From: Bacteroidota bacterium
GTDB lineage: Bacteria; Bacteroidota; Bacteroidia; Cytophagales; Spirosomataceae
Length of the DNA: 64,000 nt
Reading direction: 5' to 3'
NCBI GenBank assembly: GCA_020161355.1
Contig: JAIUOF010000004.1
Location: forward strand, 186,001 to 250,000
Below the pieces are notes generated by a model that had not been told where the DNA came from, did not search any database, and saw only the letters and a program-made list of their open reading frames with translations. A program made the translations under genes and the position numbers. The first letter of the stretch is position 1. Each line of letters starts with the position of its first letter. Below, piece after piece: positions 33,393-42,039 of this stretch.

Positions 33393-35452
33393 GCGAGGAG
33401 CTTGAAATACTAAAAAGGAGAATTGAAAGGGAAAGAAAAGCAAGAATTCAGGCGGAAGATTTGCTTGAAAAGAAGGCTTTTGAACTCTATGAAATCAACA
33501 GCAAGCTCGAAAGAGAGGTTGAAAAACGCACGATGGACCTCAAATATTCAGAGGAAAAGTACCGTGACATAATGGAAAACCTTGAATTGGGAATGATTGA
33601 AGTTGATAATAATGAGGTGATTACAAAAGTTTTTCCTAGTTTTAAAAAGCTCACCGGATACGATGAAAATGACCTGCTGGGTAAACTTGCACATGAGGTG
33701 CTTCTGGCAGACCCGTCATTTTTGCAGACCATAAATAGCCAGAACAGCCGTAGAAAAGATGGAGAATCAGGAGTGTATGAAGTGCCTCTGCGTAAAAAAA
33801 ATGGAGAAGTACTGTGGGTGATCATCAATGGGTCTCCAATCAGAGACTCTGACGGAAAAGTAATAGGTTCGGTGGGTATCCACTATGATATCACCTACAA
33901 AAAACGCACTCAGGAAGCTCTGGAACAGGCCAACTTTGAAGCCGAAAAAGCGAGGATGTCGGAAAAAAGATTTCTGGCCAATATGAGCCATGAAATCAGA
34001 ACTCCTATCAACGGTATATTGGGAATGGCCCACCTGCTGGCCGACACCATGCCATCACCGAAGCAATCGGAATACATCAGGGCGATCCTTTATTCGGCGG
34101 ATATGTTGCAAAACCTGGTTTCTGATATTTTGGATATATCGAAAATAGAAGCCGGCGAAATGCAGATGATGGAGCAGGCCTTTAGTATGAAAGATTTGAT
34201 AAACAGCATTTTACAGACTTTCAGACTAAGGCTTTCAGGCAAAAATGTTGAGCTTGAGTTTAAATATGATGAAGAAATAGAAAATGAAGTCATTGGTGAT
34301 TCTACTTTTCTTACCCAAATATTGATGAATCTCCTCAGCAACGCCGCCAAATTTACTGAAGAAGGAAAAATAGGTGTTGAGGTAGGCTTGTTGTGTAAAC
34401 TCGGTGATTATTATATGACCGAAATTAAAGTTTCGGATACCGGAAAGGGAATTCCCAAAAATCAAATCGGGAAAATCTTTGATAGCTTTAAACAAGTTGA
34501 CGAACAAAATAAAAGCAAATATGGTGGTACAGGCTTAGGACTAGCCATCGTAAAACAACTGGTAAACCTACATGGTGGTGAGATATCAGTAGAGAGCGAA
34601 GTGGGCATTGGCTCGACGTTTATTTTTACATTGCCTCTGAAGGATTCCATGCAAAAACCGAAAGACCTGATATCAATAAGCGAAAACCTTTCTGATACGG
34701 TCTTCAATGCTAAAATACTTTTGGCAGAAGACAACATGCTCAACCAAAAATATGCCGAAAGCCTCCTCAATAAATGGGGTATTGAAGTCTCTAAAGCCGA
34801 AAACGGCATGGTGGCGGTACAATTGCATGGTAGTCAGAAGTTTGACCTTATATTGATGGATTTGAGAATGCCTGAGCTGGATGGATATGAGGCTACCAAA
34901 ATAATCAGAGACCGTGACAAAGAAACTCCGATAGTAGCACTTACCGCTTCTGCCGTAAATGATGAAATTGACCAGGCGAGGGCAATGGGTATGAACGATA
35001 TCCTGACTAAGCCATTTGCTCCCAATCAGCTCAAAAGCATGCTTGGAAAATACCTGACAGCTCAAAAATCGGAAGTAAGCATTCAACAACCCGAACCTGA
35101 AGAGGTTCCAAATGACTATCTGGAAAAAATATATGGAAATGATATCAGGTATGCCTCTGATATGTTTGAATTATTTCTGAATACTGTACCTGCCCAAATG
35201 ACCCAGCTCGAAGTACTCGTAAATGAAGAAAAAGTAAGTGACATCGGGTTTTTAGCACACCAGATGAAACCCTCTTTTTCGATGGTTGGGCTGCCTGAAA
35301 TAACTGCTGCTTTTCAAAGTTTTGAAAAATTAGCCAAAAGTCAACCCGAATTTTTTGAGATTAAAAAGGAATTCAGGCCTATTAAGACGCTTTTTGAGAA
35401 TAAAATTGACTGGATTAAATCAGAATCCGGGAAACTGAAAGCCAAAGCTTGA
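33389..35452 (+). CDS. Hybrid sensor histidine kinase (PAS-HisKA-ATPase-REC-HPt), H-NOX partner
   Basis: Cytoplasmic hybrid kinase of 687 residues. Order: N-terminal coiled coil (1-60), PAS domain (~55-170), HisKA with His201 in ANMSHEIRTPINGI, ATPase with N box (LLSNAAKF), DTGKGIP and GGTGLGLAI, receiver domain with phospho-acceptor Asp491 (LILMDLRMPELDG) and Lys541 (LTKPF), and an HPt domain with His624 (AHQMKPS). All phosphotransfer residues are intact. No membrane segments, so the signal comes from inside, presumably from the H-NOX protein whose gene it overlaps by 4 bp. The final HPt suggests relay to a separate receiver, with candidates at 39370 and 40886. Confidence 0.93.
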   Translation: MSEELEILKRRIERERKARIQAEDLLEKKAFELYEINSKLEREVEKRTMDLKYSEEKYRDIMENLELGMIEVDNNEVITKVFPSFKKLTGYDENDLLGKLAHEVLLADPSFLQTINSQNSRRKDGESGVYEVPLRKKNGEVLWVIINGSPIRDSDGKVIGSVGIHYDITYKKRTQEALEQANFEAEKARMSEKRFLANMSHEIRTPINGILGMAHLLADTMPSPKQSEYIRAILYSADMLQNLVSDILDISKIEAGEMQMMEQAFSMKDLINSILQTFRLRLSGKNVELEFKYDEEIENEVIGDSTFLTQILMNLLSNAAKFTEEGKIGVEVGLLCKLGDYYMTEIKVSDTGKGIPKNQIGKIFDSFKQVDEQNKSKYGGTGLGLAIVKQLVNLHGGEISVESEVGIGSTFIFTLPLKDSMQKPKDLISISENLSDTVFNAKILLAEDNMLNQKYAESLLNKWGIEVSKAENGMVAVQLHGSQKFDLILMDLRMPELDGYEATKIIRDRDKETPIVALTASAVNDEIDQARAMGMNDILTKPFAPNQLKSMLGKYLTAQKSEVSIQQPEPEEVPNDYLEKIYGNDIRYASDMFELFLNTVPAQMTQLEVLVNEEKVSDIGFLAHQMKPSFSMVGLPEITAAFQSFEKLAKSQPEFFEIKKEFRPIKTLFENKIDWIKSESGKLKAKA

Positions 35453-35598
35453 TCAATAGTTCATCTTTCACCTGAAAAATTACTATAAAAATCAGTTGAA
35501 CTAAAAGTCTATGACGACCATTAGCTCCAAATAATTCCCAAATTTCAACAGGCTATTTTCAATATATTAAGATTCCCTGATAATGGTGGTTGAAATTA

Positions 35599-35623
35599 TA
35601 GTTTGTTGATTTAAAGCAAACTA
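35599..35623. terminator. Possible bidirectional terminator between the two kinase genes
   Basis: TAGTTTG (35599-35605) and CAAACTA (35617-35623) form a perfect 7-bp stem, and flanking AT pairs extend it with a one-base bulge. It sits in the 237-bp gap where the two hybrid kinase genes converge, where transcription from both sides has to end. The stem is weak and lacks a clear T run. Confidence 0.3.
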
Positions 35624-35689
35624 ATAATATAATTATGCGGATGTATATCGTTTTTTTGATACTATTCACCCGCATTTTATCATAAAGTC

Positions 35690-38155
35690 TTATTTCCCAA
35701 GGTTACTGATTTCGACACAAACCTCCCTCATGATTTTTATGCAGTGATCAAGCTGAGCTTTCAGCTCTGTCTCGTTGACCTCCTGACGACAGGCGTTTTC
35801 GATTATTCTGATAGGCTGTTTAAGGGATTCTATATGCAGCCAATCTATTGAAGCTTTAATTTTATGAGCTGCCATACAAATCTCCTTCCATTGCTTCGAC
35901 TTATAAAAATTCTCAAAGTTTTCGATGGTTTCCTGGGTTTGTTTCAAAAACAGGTTTTCCATTTGGTTGGCCTGCACCTTGTTCCCTTTCATCATTTGAA
36001 GCATGATGTCGGGGTTATAGTGACTGGTACTTACGGTTTCTTCTTCCTCGTTCTTTGATTTTCCAGAAAGTAAAAACTCTTCATGAGGTAATAAATACTT
36101 CAAAAGTACTTTGAGGAGGTTTTGTGGCTCAAATGGCTTGAGAATGTAGTCATTCATTCCAACTCCTTTAAACTTTGCCACTTCTTCTTCAATAGTAAGG
36201 GCCGTGAGAGCAATTATCGGAATACTCTTATTCTCAGCCCTGATAAGTTTTGTCGCGGTAATTCCATCCATTTCCGGCATCTGAATATCCATCAGGATGG
36301 CATCGTAAAATTTAGAGCTGGATTTTTCATAACCAATTTTACCATTTTCGGCAATATCCACATAGATACCCCAACCTTCGAGAAGTTTACGGGCAAAAAA
36401 CTGATTCATCGGATTATCTTCAACCAAAAGAATTTGTTTACCGGCAAGTTTTTTCTCCGCACTTTGGTCGGTCTCCTGTTCTTCCATAACGGTTTCGCTA
36501 ATTGGAAACCCTAATACAAAATTAAAAGTAGAACCTACCCCCTGCTGACTTTTGACTTTGAGGTCGCCCCCCATCAGAGCAACAAGCTCTTTCGAAATAC
36601 TTAAACCCAGGCCAGTGCCTCCGTATTTTCTTGATATAGAAGAATCTTCCTGCGTGAAGCTGTCAAATACCTTATCCATTTTATCGGGTGCAATTCCTTT
36701 GCCAGTATCGGTCACGCTGATGTCGAGCACCATGGCGTTACGCATACGGGTGATAAGTCTTACTTCAAGCTGAATGTGCCCTTTTTCGGTAAATTTTATG
36801 GCATTACTAATAAGATTTAACAAAATCTGACTAATTCTGATAGGGTCGCCCATTAGTGGTAAGTCAGCTCTCTCGTCAAATTTGAGGAACAGACCCAGCC
36901 CTTTTTCTTCGGCCCTAAACTGATTACTGTCAACGATATTGTTCAGAATCTTTTTTAGGTTAAAAGGCACATTCTGAAGGCTTAATTTTCCTGACTCAAT
37001 CTTAGCAAAATCCAGGATTCCATTGATAATTCCCCTCAGGTTTTCTGAAGAAACGCTAAGAGTATGCACATAATCAGTCTGTTGTGGCGTAAGAACGGTC
37101 TTTTGGATGAGGTTGGTCATACCTACAATGGCATTCAACGGCGTGTGGATTTCGTGAGAAATCACTGCCATAAACTCCTGCTTGATTCGCCCGGCTTCTT
37201 CTGCTTTTTCTTTGGCTTCAGTTAGTTTTAATTCAAAATCCTTTCTTTCGGTGATATCAGTGTTAACAGCTATAAAGTTAACTACTTTGCCTTCCGGATT
37301 AAAAATAGGTTGAATCGACAACTCTATCCAATATTTACGGCCTGATTTTGAATAATTTAATATTTCTATTCTGAAGCTCTCTTTATTTCTTAGTTTTTCG
37401 TTTACTATTGCCCTGGTTTCGGGGTCGGTTTCTGGACCTTGAAGTACAGATCCGGGCGTTTTGCCGATAACCTCATCAAGCGTATATTCTGAAATCCTGG
37501 TAAAAGCCTCATTGGCCCACTCTATCTTTCCTTGGGCATCGGTTATTACAATAGCGTTGTCGGTTTTTTGAGCAACGACCGCCAGTTTTTTGGTTTCGGC
37601 CTGATATTTAAGTTTTTCGTTGGTTTCTTCCACAATCCTGCTGTGAAGCTGGCAACTTTTGAGAGCAATGCTAAATTTCTGTATTACCTTCGAAATCTTT
37701 TTGACGGTCTGTTTATTAAAAGCATTTTTTGATTGATTATTTTCTCTGAAAAAAAGTTTAATAAACCCAAGATCAGGCAGATTTAAAATCCAGTAATCGC
37801 CTTTTGTTAATTCGTTGGAATTGTGTGAAAAAATTCTGATATCTTCTTCATTATCGAGCAGTTCACTGCCGTTAATTTTTATATTTTCGTAAAAATCAAC
37901 GCTTACAGATTTTTGTTTTTTTATGTAGCTAAAATCGGGATAGGAGTAAATCAAATCAAAAGTTATTTGCCCGTTTTCTTCCGTATTTTTGTTTTCAAAC
38001 CACACTGCTCCATAGTCAATATTTTTTTGTCTGAGTAAGACAGACATAAACTCACCGCTGGTTTTGTGCAGATCGAGTGAGTTGCCAACGGAAAGCGAAA
38101 GTTCGTACAATAAGGCAAACTCCTGAAGAATTGCATAGTTGATTGTACTTCCCAT
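35690..38155 (-). CDS. Hybrid sensor histidine kinase (sensor-PAS-HisKA-ATPase-REC-HPt), FIST partner
   Basis: 821 residues, cytoplasmic. An N-terminal ~165-residue GAF-like region, a coiled coil, a PAS domain (~200-303) whose VLQGPETDPET segment resembles LOV domains but lacks the photo-reactive Cys, HisKA with His334 in SHEIHTPLNAIVGM (the usual Arg after HEI is His), ATPase (DTGKGIAP, GGTGLGLSI), receiver with Asp623 (ILMDIQMPEMDG) and HPt with His764 (AHKIKAS). It follows the FIST gene by 7 bp, mirroring NosP/kinase pairs. Same architecture as the H-NOX partner kinase with which it converges, so the two probably feed a common phosphorelay. Confidence 0.92.
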   Translation of the reverse strand: MGSTINYAILQEFALLYELSLSVGNSLDLHKTSGEFMSVLLRQKNIDYGAVWFENKNTEENGQITFDLIYSYPDFSYIKKQKSVSVDFYENIKINGSELLDNEEDIRIFSHNSNELTKGDYWILNLPDLGFIKLFFRENNQSKNAFNKQTVKKISKVIQKFSIALKSCQLHSRIVEETNEKLKYQAETKKLAVVAQKTDNAIVITDAQGKIEWANEAFTRISEYTLDEVIGKTPGSVLQGPETDPETRAIVNEKLRNKESFRIEILNYSKSGRKYWIELSIQPIFNPEGKVVNFIAVNTDITERKDFELKLTEAKEKAEEAGRIKQEFMAVISHEIHTPLNAIVGMTNLIQKTVLTPQQTDYVHTLSVSSENLRGIINGILDFAKIESGKLSLQNVPFNLKKILNNIVDSNQFRAEEKGLGLFLKFDERADLPLMGDPIRISQILLNLISNAIKFTEKGHIQLEVRLITRMRNAMVLDISVTDTGKGIAPDKMDKVFDSFTQEDSSISRKYGGTGLGLSISKELVALMGGDLKVKSQQGVGSTFNFVLGFPISETVMEEQETDQSAEKKLAGKQILLVEDNPMNQFFARKLLEGWGIYVDIAENGKIGYEKSSSKFYDAILMDIQMPEMDGITATKLIRAENKSIPIIALTALTIEEEVAKFKGVGMNDYILKPFEPQNLLKVLLKYLLPHEEFLLSGKSKNEEEETVSTSHYNPDIMLQMMKGNKVQANQMENLFLKQTQETIENFENFYKSKQWKEICMAAHKIKASIDWLHIESLKQPIRIIENACRQEVNETELKAQLDHCIKIMREVCVEISNLGK

Positions 38156-38162
38156 ATTTTTT

Positions 38163-39245
38163 TTAATAAATAGCCGCAGCTACGATAGTTTTATTATAAA
38201 ATTCTACATACCCATATCCGGTCGAAGCAATTTCGCCAAGGGTAGAGACACCATAAACTGTAGGTGGCACTTCTTTATTGGCAAACTTCATCATGTCAAG
38301 CTCTTCCTTAAATCTGTCATCAAGGTATTTTACCCTGGTTATACAGTCAAAAACCATCAGGCATTTGCAATCTCTTTCGGCGTCATTAGTAGCAATCGAA
38401 ACTTCTTCAGCTGCATTAATGAGCGTATCCTGATCCCCTTTGAGGATATAAATCATAGAGTTTTCCGGAATATCAGAAATACACTCTATATGACCGTTGG
38501 AGCGTAAAATATAAGGGTCTCTTACCACAAAATCTTTTCCATCTTTATGAATGCCAATGGGAAACATTTTAGCGATATCAAAATAATTGGTGTCATTAAA
38601 CATATGCTCGCTATCTGACTCTATGGCATTTTTGTAAACATCAAATGCCGGCTGCCAGTTAATTTCATGAATTACATTATTTTCAGATGATGTAACCATA
38701 AAAGGTCCTGCAAACATATCCCAACCGTGCTTAACGGCTACCTGGCTTTTATTTTCGATGAGAGCCAACAGAGCTCCGTCCATGAAAATACCTTCGTTGG
38801 TGAATAAACATGGGTTTTGTTGCAATGTGAAATAGCCCGCTCCGCCACCTACGATATTTACACTGGTGCCCACCACGCTGTATATGTCTCTGAAAAGATC
38901 GTCTTTGTTTTCCATGAGTCCGTCAATCAGAAGAAACGCCGTTTTATATTGGCTTAAGTCCCCTACTTGCTCTCTTAATGAATCGGCATTGTTTTTAACT
39001 TTAATCACTTTTTTTACACCTTTTGCGGGTATGATTAAAAAGCCAGATTCAAAGTTTATATTGTCCTGAAAAATGGTAGGATAAATCGCACCGAAAAAAT
39101 TAATCCCGTTTTGATTCAAAGTTGCGATAAGCTCCTCAGCCTCTGAAGCTGATCCCTCGGCCAAAAAAACAAGATAAGTATCAGCGTTTGCAGAAAGCTC
39201 TACAATCTTTTCTTGTGACAGGTGTTTGATGGTTTCAAAATACAT
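38163..39245 (-). CDS. FIST-domain sensor protein (NosP-like)
   Basis: 360 residues with N-terminal FIST and C-terminal FIST_C domains: AEGSASEAEELIATL, TSVNIVGGGAGYF, FMDGALLALI, FPIGIHKDGKDFVVRDPYIL, CLMVFDCITRVKYL and STLGEIASTGYGYVEFYNKTIVAA are the family landmarks. Known FIST proteins encoded beside kinases (NosP) are heme proteins that bind NO and alter kinase activity. Genomic placement here is the same, 7 bp before a hybrid kinase. I cannot verify the heme ligand from sequence alone. An operator-like palindrome and a -24/-12-like element lie upstream. Confidence 0.88.
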   Translation of the reverse strand: MYFETIKHLSQEKIVELSANADTYLVFLAEGSASEAEELIATLNQNGINFFGAIYPTIFQDNINFESGFLIIPAKGVKKVIKVKNNADSLREQVGDLSQYKTAFLLIDGLMENKDDLFRDIYSVVGTSVNIVGGGAGYFTLQQNPCLFTNEGIFMDGALLALIENKSQVAVKHGWDMFAGPFMVTSSENNVIHEINWQPAFDVYKNAIESDSEHMFNDTNYFDIAKMFPIGIHKDGKDFVVRDPYILRSNGHIECISDIPENSMIYILKGDQDTLINAAEEVSIATNDAERDCKCLMVFDCITRVKYLDDRFKEELDMMKFANKEVPPTVYGVSTLGEIASTGYGYVEFYNKTIVAAAIY

Positions 39246-39274
39246 AATTAATAATATAGTTATGTTTTTTTCTT

Positions 39275-39290
39275 TTCAGAAATCGTGCCC
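39275..39290 (-). promoter_or_regulatory. Possible -24/-12 promoter of the FIST/kinase operon
   Basis: Minus strand reads GGGCACG-ATTT-CTGAA, 9 of 12 positions of the sigma-54 consensus with the exact 4-bp spacer. The -24 half (GGCACG) is excellent and the -12 half is weak. The -12 G is 32 bp before the ATG, the same distance as at 40886. The palindrome centre is 82 bp further upstream. Confidence 0.35.
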
Positions 39291-39351
39291 AACTTTAAGG
39301 TGCTCATTTATAGCTATTTAGTATTTGTTTTTTTTCAAAAAATGGAGGTAT

Positions 39352-39366
39352 TTCCATTTTTTGGAA
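39352..39366. promoter_or_regulatory. Palindrome TTCCA-N5-TGGAA, site 2 (FIST/kinase operon)
   Basis: TTCCA (39352-39356), five T, TGGAA (39362-39366), just past the stop of the NtrC-type regulator gene and 114 bp (centre) upstream of the FIST start. Distance to the putative -12 G is 82 bp, a normal enhancer spacing for sigma-54 activators. It is part of a larger 11-bp inverted repeat (39336-39363). Confidence 0.55.
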
Positions 39367-39369
39367 TTC

Positions 39370-40716
39370 TTATACCTCGCCGTTTTTAATCATATTGTAT
39401 ATCGTTGATTTGCCGACATCGAGTTTTTCGGCAACCAAAAGCACATCTCCGTCATATTTCTTCAAGAAATGACTCACGATTTTCCGGGTATATTCTCTCA
39501 ATGTAATCTCCTCAAGCAAAAATGCTCCTTCGGGTTTAATCGAATTGAAAGTGATGTCTTCATCTGTTATAATTCCGTCAAGTGCCATTACGCATGAAAG
39601 CTCCACAATTGCTTTTAGCTCTCTGATATTTCCGGGGAATGAATACCCCATTAGCTTTTGAGCTGCTTCCTGAGACAATTGGAGTTTGGGAAGGCGATTG
39701 CGTTTAGTAAACTCCTCTATGAAATATTTGGCTAGTAAAACGATGTCATTACCTCTGTCACGCAGCGGAGGCAGCTGAAGATTAAGACCTAACAAACGGT
39801 AATAAAGATCTTCCCTGAAGTTGCCTTTCTGCACTTCTTCTGCCAGGTTTCGATGCGTGGCAACGATGATTCTCACATCAATTTTTACCACCTGATTGCC
39901 TCCTACTCTTACTACTTCCTGCTCTTGTAATACTCTCAGGATCTTTGCTTGCATGGTAGGATCCATCTCTCCAATCTCATCGAGAAAAAGTGTCCCTCCG
40001 GTGGCCTCCTCAAATTTTCCAATTCTACGATTTTGAGCACCTGTAAATGCCCCCTTTTCATGTCCAAAGAGCTCACTCTCAACCAATTCTCGAGGTATTG
40101 CGGCCATATTTACGGCCACAAAAGCCTTTTTGCTTCTTGCCGAATTATGATGAATTGCCTTTGCCACCAGTTCTTTTCCGGTACCGGTTTCACCATATAT
40201 CGAAACGTTAATCTGGCTGTTAGAGGCTTTTTCCATGAGTGAAAACACCCTTTGAATACTTGGGCTGTTTCCTTTGATTACATTGCTGAATTCATATTTT
40301 TCTCTTACTTCTTCTCTAAGTACCGATATTTCCTCTCTGAGCTTATGATTTTCCTTAACCTTGATGATAACATTCCAAAGTCGCTCTTTGGTGTTTTCAT
40401 CTTTTACTATATAATCATATGCCCCAAGTTTAAGGAGCTGCACTGCAGTTGCGATGTCTTCCTGCCCCGAAATCACAATGACAGGAATTTCCGGATAATC
40501 CTGTCTGATTTTTTTAAGGATCACCTCCCCATCCATATCAGGCAAGGAGTAATCAAGGGTGATTGCCATGGGTTTTTTATAAAGGTTATCCATCAAAGAT
40601 TTCCCATTTTCAAACCTCTGAATACTATATTCCGGATTCAGCGAAAGATGGTACTCAAGCATTGCTCCGTAAAAGGCATCGTCCTCTACAATAAAGATAG
40701 TCTGACTGTTTTCCAT
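39370..40716 (-). CDS. NtrC-family sigma-54-dependent response regulator
   Basis: 448 residues. Receiver domain with Asp55 (ITLDYSLPDMDG), AAA+ domain with Walker A GETGTGKE (175-182), the sigma-54-contacting GAFTGA loop intact at 222-227, Walker B LFLDEIGE (243-250), and a C-terminal Fis-type helix-turn-helix (LLVAEKLDVGKSTIYNMI). Such proteins, when phosphorylated, bind upstream dyads and remodel sigma-54 polymerase. The gene sits between the FIST/kinase operon and the divergent receiver-sugar transferase gene. Each of those has a TTCCA-N5-TGGAA palindrome, so this protein is the natural candidate to bind them and to receive phosphate from the two hybrid kinases. Confidence 0.95.
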   Translation of the reverse strand: MENSQTIFIVEDDAFYGAMLEYHLSLNPEYSIQRFENGKSLMDNLYKKPMAITLDYSLPDMDGEVILKKIRQDYPEIPVIVISGQEDIATAVQLLKLGAYDYIVKDENTKERLWNVIIKVKENHKLREEISVLREEVREKYEFSNVIKGNSPSIQRVFSLMEKASNSQINVSIYGETGTGKELVAKAIHHNSARSKKAFVAVNMAAIPRELVESELFGHEKGAFTGAQNRRIGKFEEATGGTLFLDEIGEMDPTMQAKILRVLQEQEVVRVGGNQVVKIDVRIIVATHRNLAEEVQKGNFREDLYYRLLGLNLQLPPLRDRGNDIVLLAKYFIEEFTKRNRLPKLQLSQEAAQKLMGYSFPGNIRELKAIVELSCVMALDGIITDEDITFNSIKPEGAFLLEEITLREYTRKIVSHFLKKYDGDVLLVAEKLDVGKSTIYNMIKNGEV

Positions 40717-40759
40717 GGTAATTTATTTTAAAAAAAATATCCCAAAAATTGTACCAAAA

Positions 40760-40774
40760 TTCCAAAAATTGGAA
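40760..40774. promoter_or_regulatory. Palindrome TTCCA-N5-TGGAA, site 3 (receiver-sugar transferase)
   Basis: TTCCA (40760-40764), AAAAT, TGGAA (40770-40774), with further CCAAAAATTG-like half sites on both sides (40742-40782). The centre is 119 bp before the plus-strand receiver-sugar transferase gene and 51 bp before the start of the NtrC-type regulator gene on the minus strand, so it could control both. Distance to the putative -12 G at 40854 is 87 bp. Confidence 0.55.
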
Positions 40775-40840
40775 AAAATTGGTTGAATAACAGATTTTTA
40801 ACTCATTGATTTTTAACTTTTTATAAAAAAATGGCACTCT

Positions 40841-40856
40841 TGGCAATGATTTTGAA
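40841..40856 (+). promoter_or_regulatory. Possible -24/-12 promoter of the receiver-sugar transferase gene
   Basis: TGGCAAT-GATT-TTGAA matches 9 of 12 positions of TGGCACG-N4-TTGCA with correct spacing. The -12 G is 32 bp before the ATG, exactly as in front of the FIST gene. TGATTTTG inside it could also serve as a housekeeping -7 box with one mismatch. Confidence 0.35.
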
Positions 40857-40885
40857 AAATATAAATCAAATACTTTTTTTAGAAC

Positions 40886-42034
40886 ATGAAGAACAAAATT
40901 TTACTAATTGACGACAACGAAATTGTGCTTGGGTTACTGAGCCAGGTTTTACAGGAAAAATTTGATGTGTTTTTGAGCACATCAATCAAAGAGGCTCAGG
41001 AATTATTGGAAAAGGGAGTGATTCCGCAGGCGATTGTGACAGATTTATATCTTAACAATGAAAACGGTAAATCATTGATCGGTTTCCTGAAAAATGATGA
41101 ACAGTTTAAAAGCATTCCGCTGATTGTGCTCTCGGGTGATGAAAAATCAAATACCCGTATTGAGTGCCTTACCCTGGGAGCCGACGACTACATCGTGAAG
41201 CCATTTCACCCTGAAGAACTCACCGTAAGAATCGAAAAACTCATTATGAAGTCTGATGCTGATTTTCTGAAAAAGAAAGTGGAAAACATCAATCTTCAAA
41301 ACCAAATTTCGGTTCCAAATCCTGCTCCTTCCTTCAGGAAGCGACTCTTCGACATTTTCATATCGTCACTTGCATTACTAGCCCTATCACCTCTTTTGGT
41401 GATAGTGGCTATTTTGATTAAAATTGATTCTAAAGGCCCCGTGTTTTTCCTTTCAAAAAGAATTGGCTCGGGATATAAAGTATTTGAACTCTACAAATTC
41501 AGAACTATGAAAGTGGGTGCCGAAAAAATGATCGCCAACATGGGTCATCTCAATATGTACTCAGCTCCACAAGAAGAAATTTCCAAAAAAATAAGTGAAG
41601 AAGGTGAATTAATCAATGATGAAGGCTGGCAAAGTGAAGGCCACATTCTTGAAAAGAAAAGTGGTGAGTCGGCTTATTTGAAATTTAAAGATGACCCCAG
41701 AATCACAAAGTTGGGTAACTTTTTAAGAAATACCAGTATCGACGAGCTTCCGCAATTAATAAATATCCTTAAAGGTGACATGTCGATAGTAGGTAACAGA
41801 CCATTGCCATTATACGAGGCCGAAAAACTTACCAGTGACCAGGCTGCGGCCCGTTTTATGGCTCCGGCAGGGCTCACGGGCTTGTGGCAGGTATCAAAAA
41901 GAGGCCGTGGCGAGATGTCGGCAGAAGAACGCCAGGAACTTGACAATGAATATGCCAAAAATCATGACTGGAAAATGGATATGAAATTGGTAGCCAAAAC
42001 TTTCCCGGCATTATTTCAATCTGAAAACGTATAA
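40886..42034 (+). CDS. Response-regulator receiver fused to a bacterial sugar transferase
   Basis: 382 residues with two parts. Residues 1-120 are a complete receiver domain (Asp9/Asp10, phospho-acceptor Asp53 in AIVTDLYLNN, Lys105 in YIVKPF). Residues ~150-382 are a WcaJ/WbaP-type initiating sugar transferase: a membrane hairpin (FDIFISSLALLALSPLLVIV), KRIGSGYKVFELYKFRTM, TSIDELPQLINILKGDMSIVGNRPLP and GLTGLWQVSKRG. Such enzymes load the first sugar phosphate onto undecaprenyl phosphate for exopolysaccharide synthesis. A covalently attached receiver implies control of this step by phosphorylation. The glycosyltransferase gene follows 5 bp later. Confidence 0.93.
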   Translation: MKNKILLIDDNEIVLGLLSQVLQEKFDVFLSTSIKEAQELLEKGVIPQAIVTDLYLNNENGKSLIGFLKNDEQFKSIPLIVLSGDEKSNTRIECLTLGADDYIVKPFHPEELTVRIEKLIMKSDADFLKKKVENINLQNQISVPNPAPSFRKRLFDIFISSLALLALSPLLVIVAILIKIDSKGPVFFLSKRIGSGYKVFELYKFRTMKVGAEKMIANMGHLNMYSAPQEEISKKISEEGELINDEGWQSEGHILEKKSGESAYLKFKDDPRITKLGNFLRNTSIDELPQLINILKGDMSIVGNRPLPLYEAEKLTSDQAAARFMAPAGLTGLWQVSKRGRGEMSAEERQELDNEYAKNHDWKMDMKLVAKTFPALFQSENV

Positions 42035-42039
42035 TAATA

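Noticed and set aside
39336..39363. Terminator of the NtrC-type regulator gene
   Set aside because: There is an 11-bp perfect stem, but the minus-strand sequence that follows is A-rich and not T-rich. It contains the shared TTCCA-N5-TGGAA palindrome, so an operator is the better reading.
40832..40846. Sigma-54 promoter at TGGCACTCTTGGCA
   Set aside because: The -24 half is perfect, but the GG-to-GC distance is 8 bp, not the strict 10. The overlapping TGGCAATGATTTTGAA has the right spacing and is used instead.
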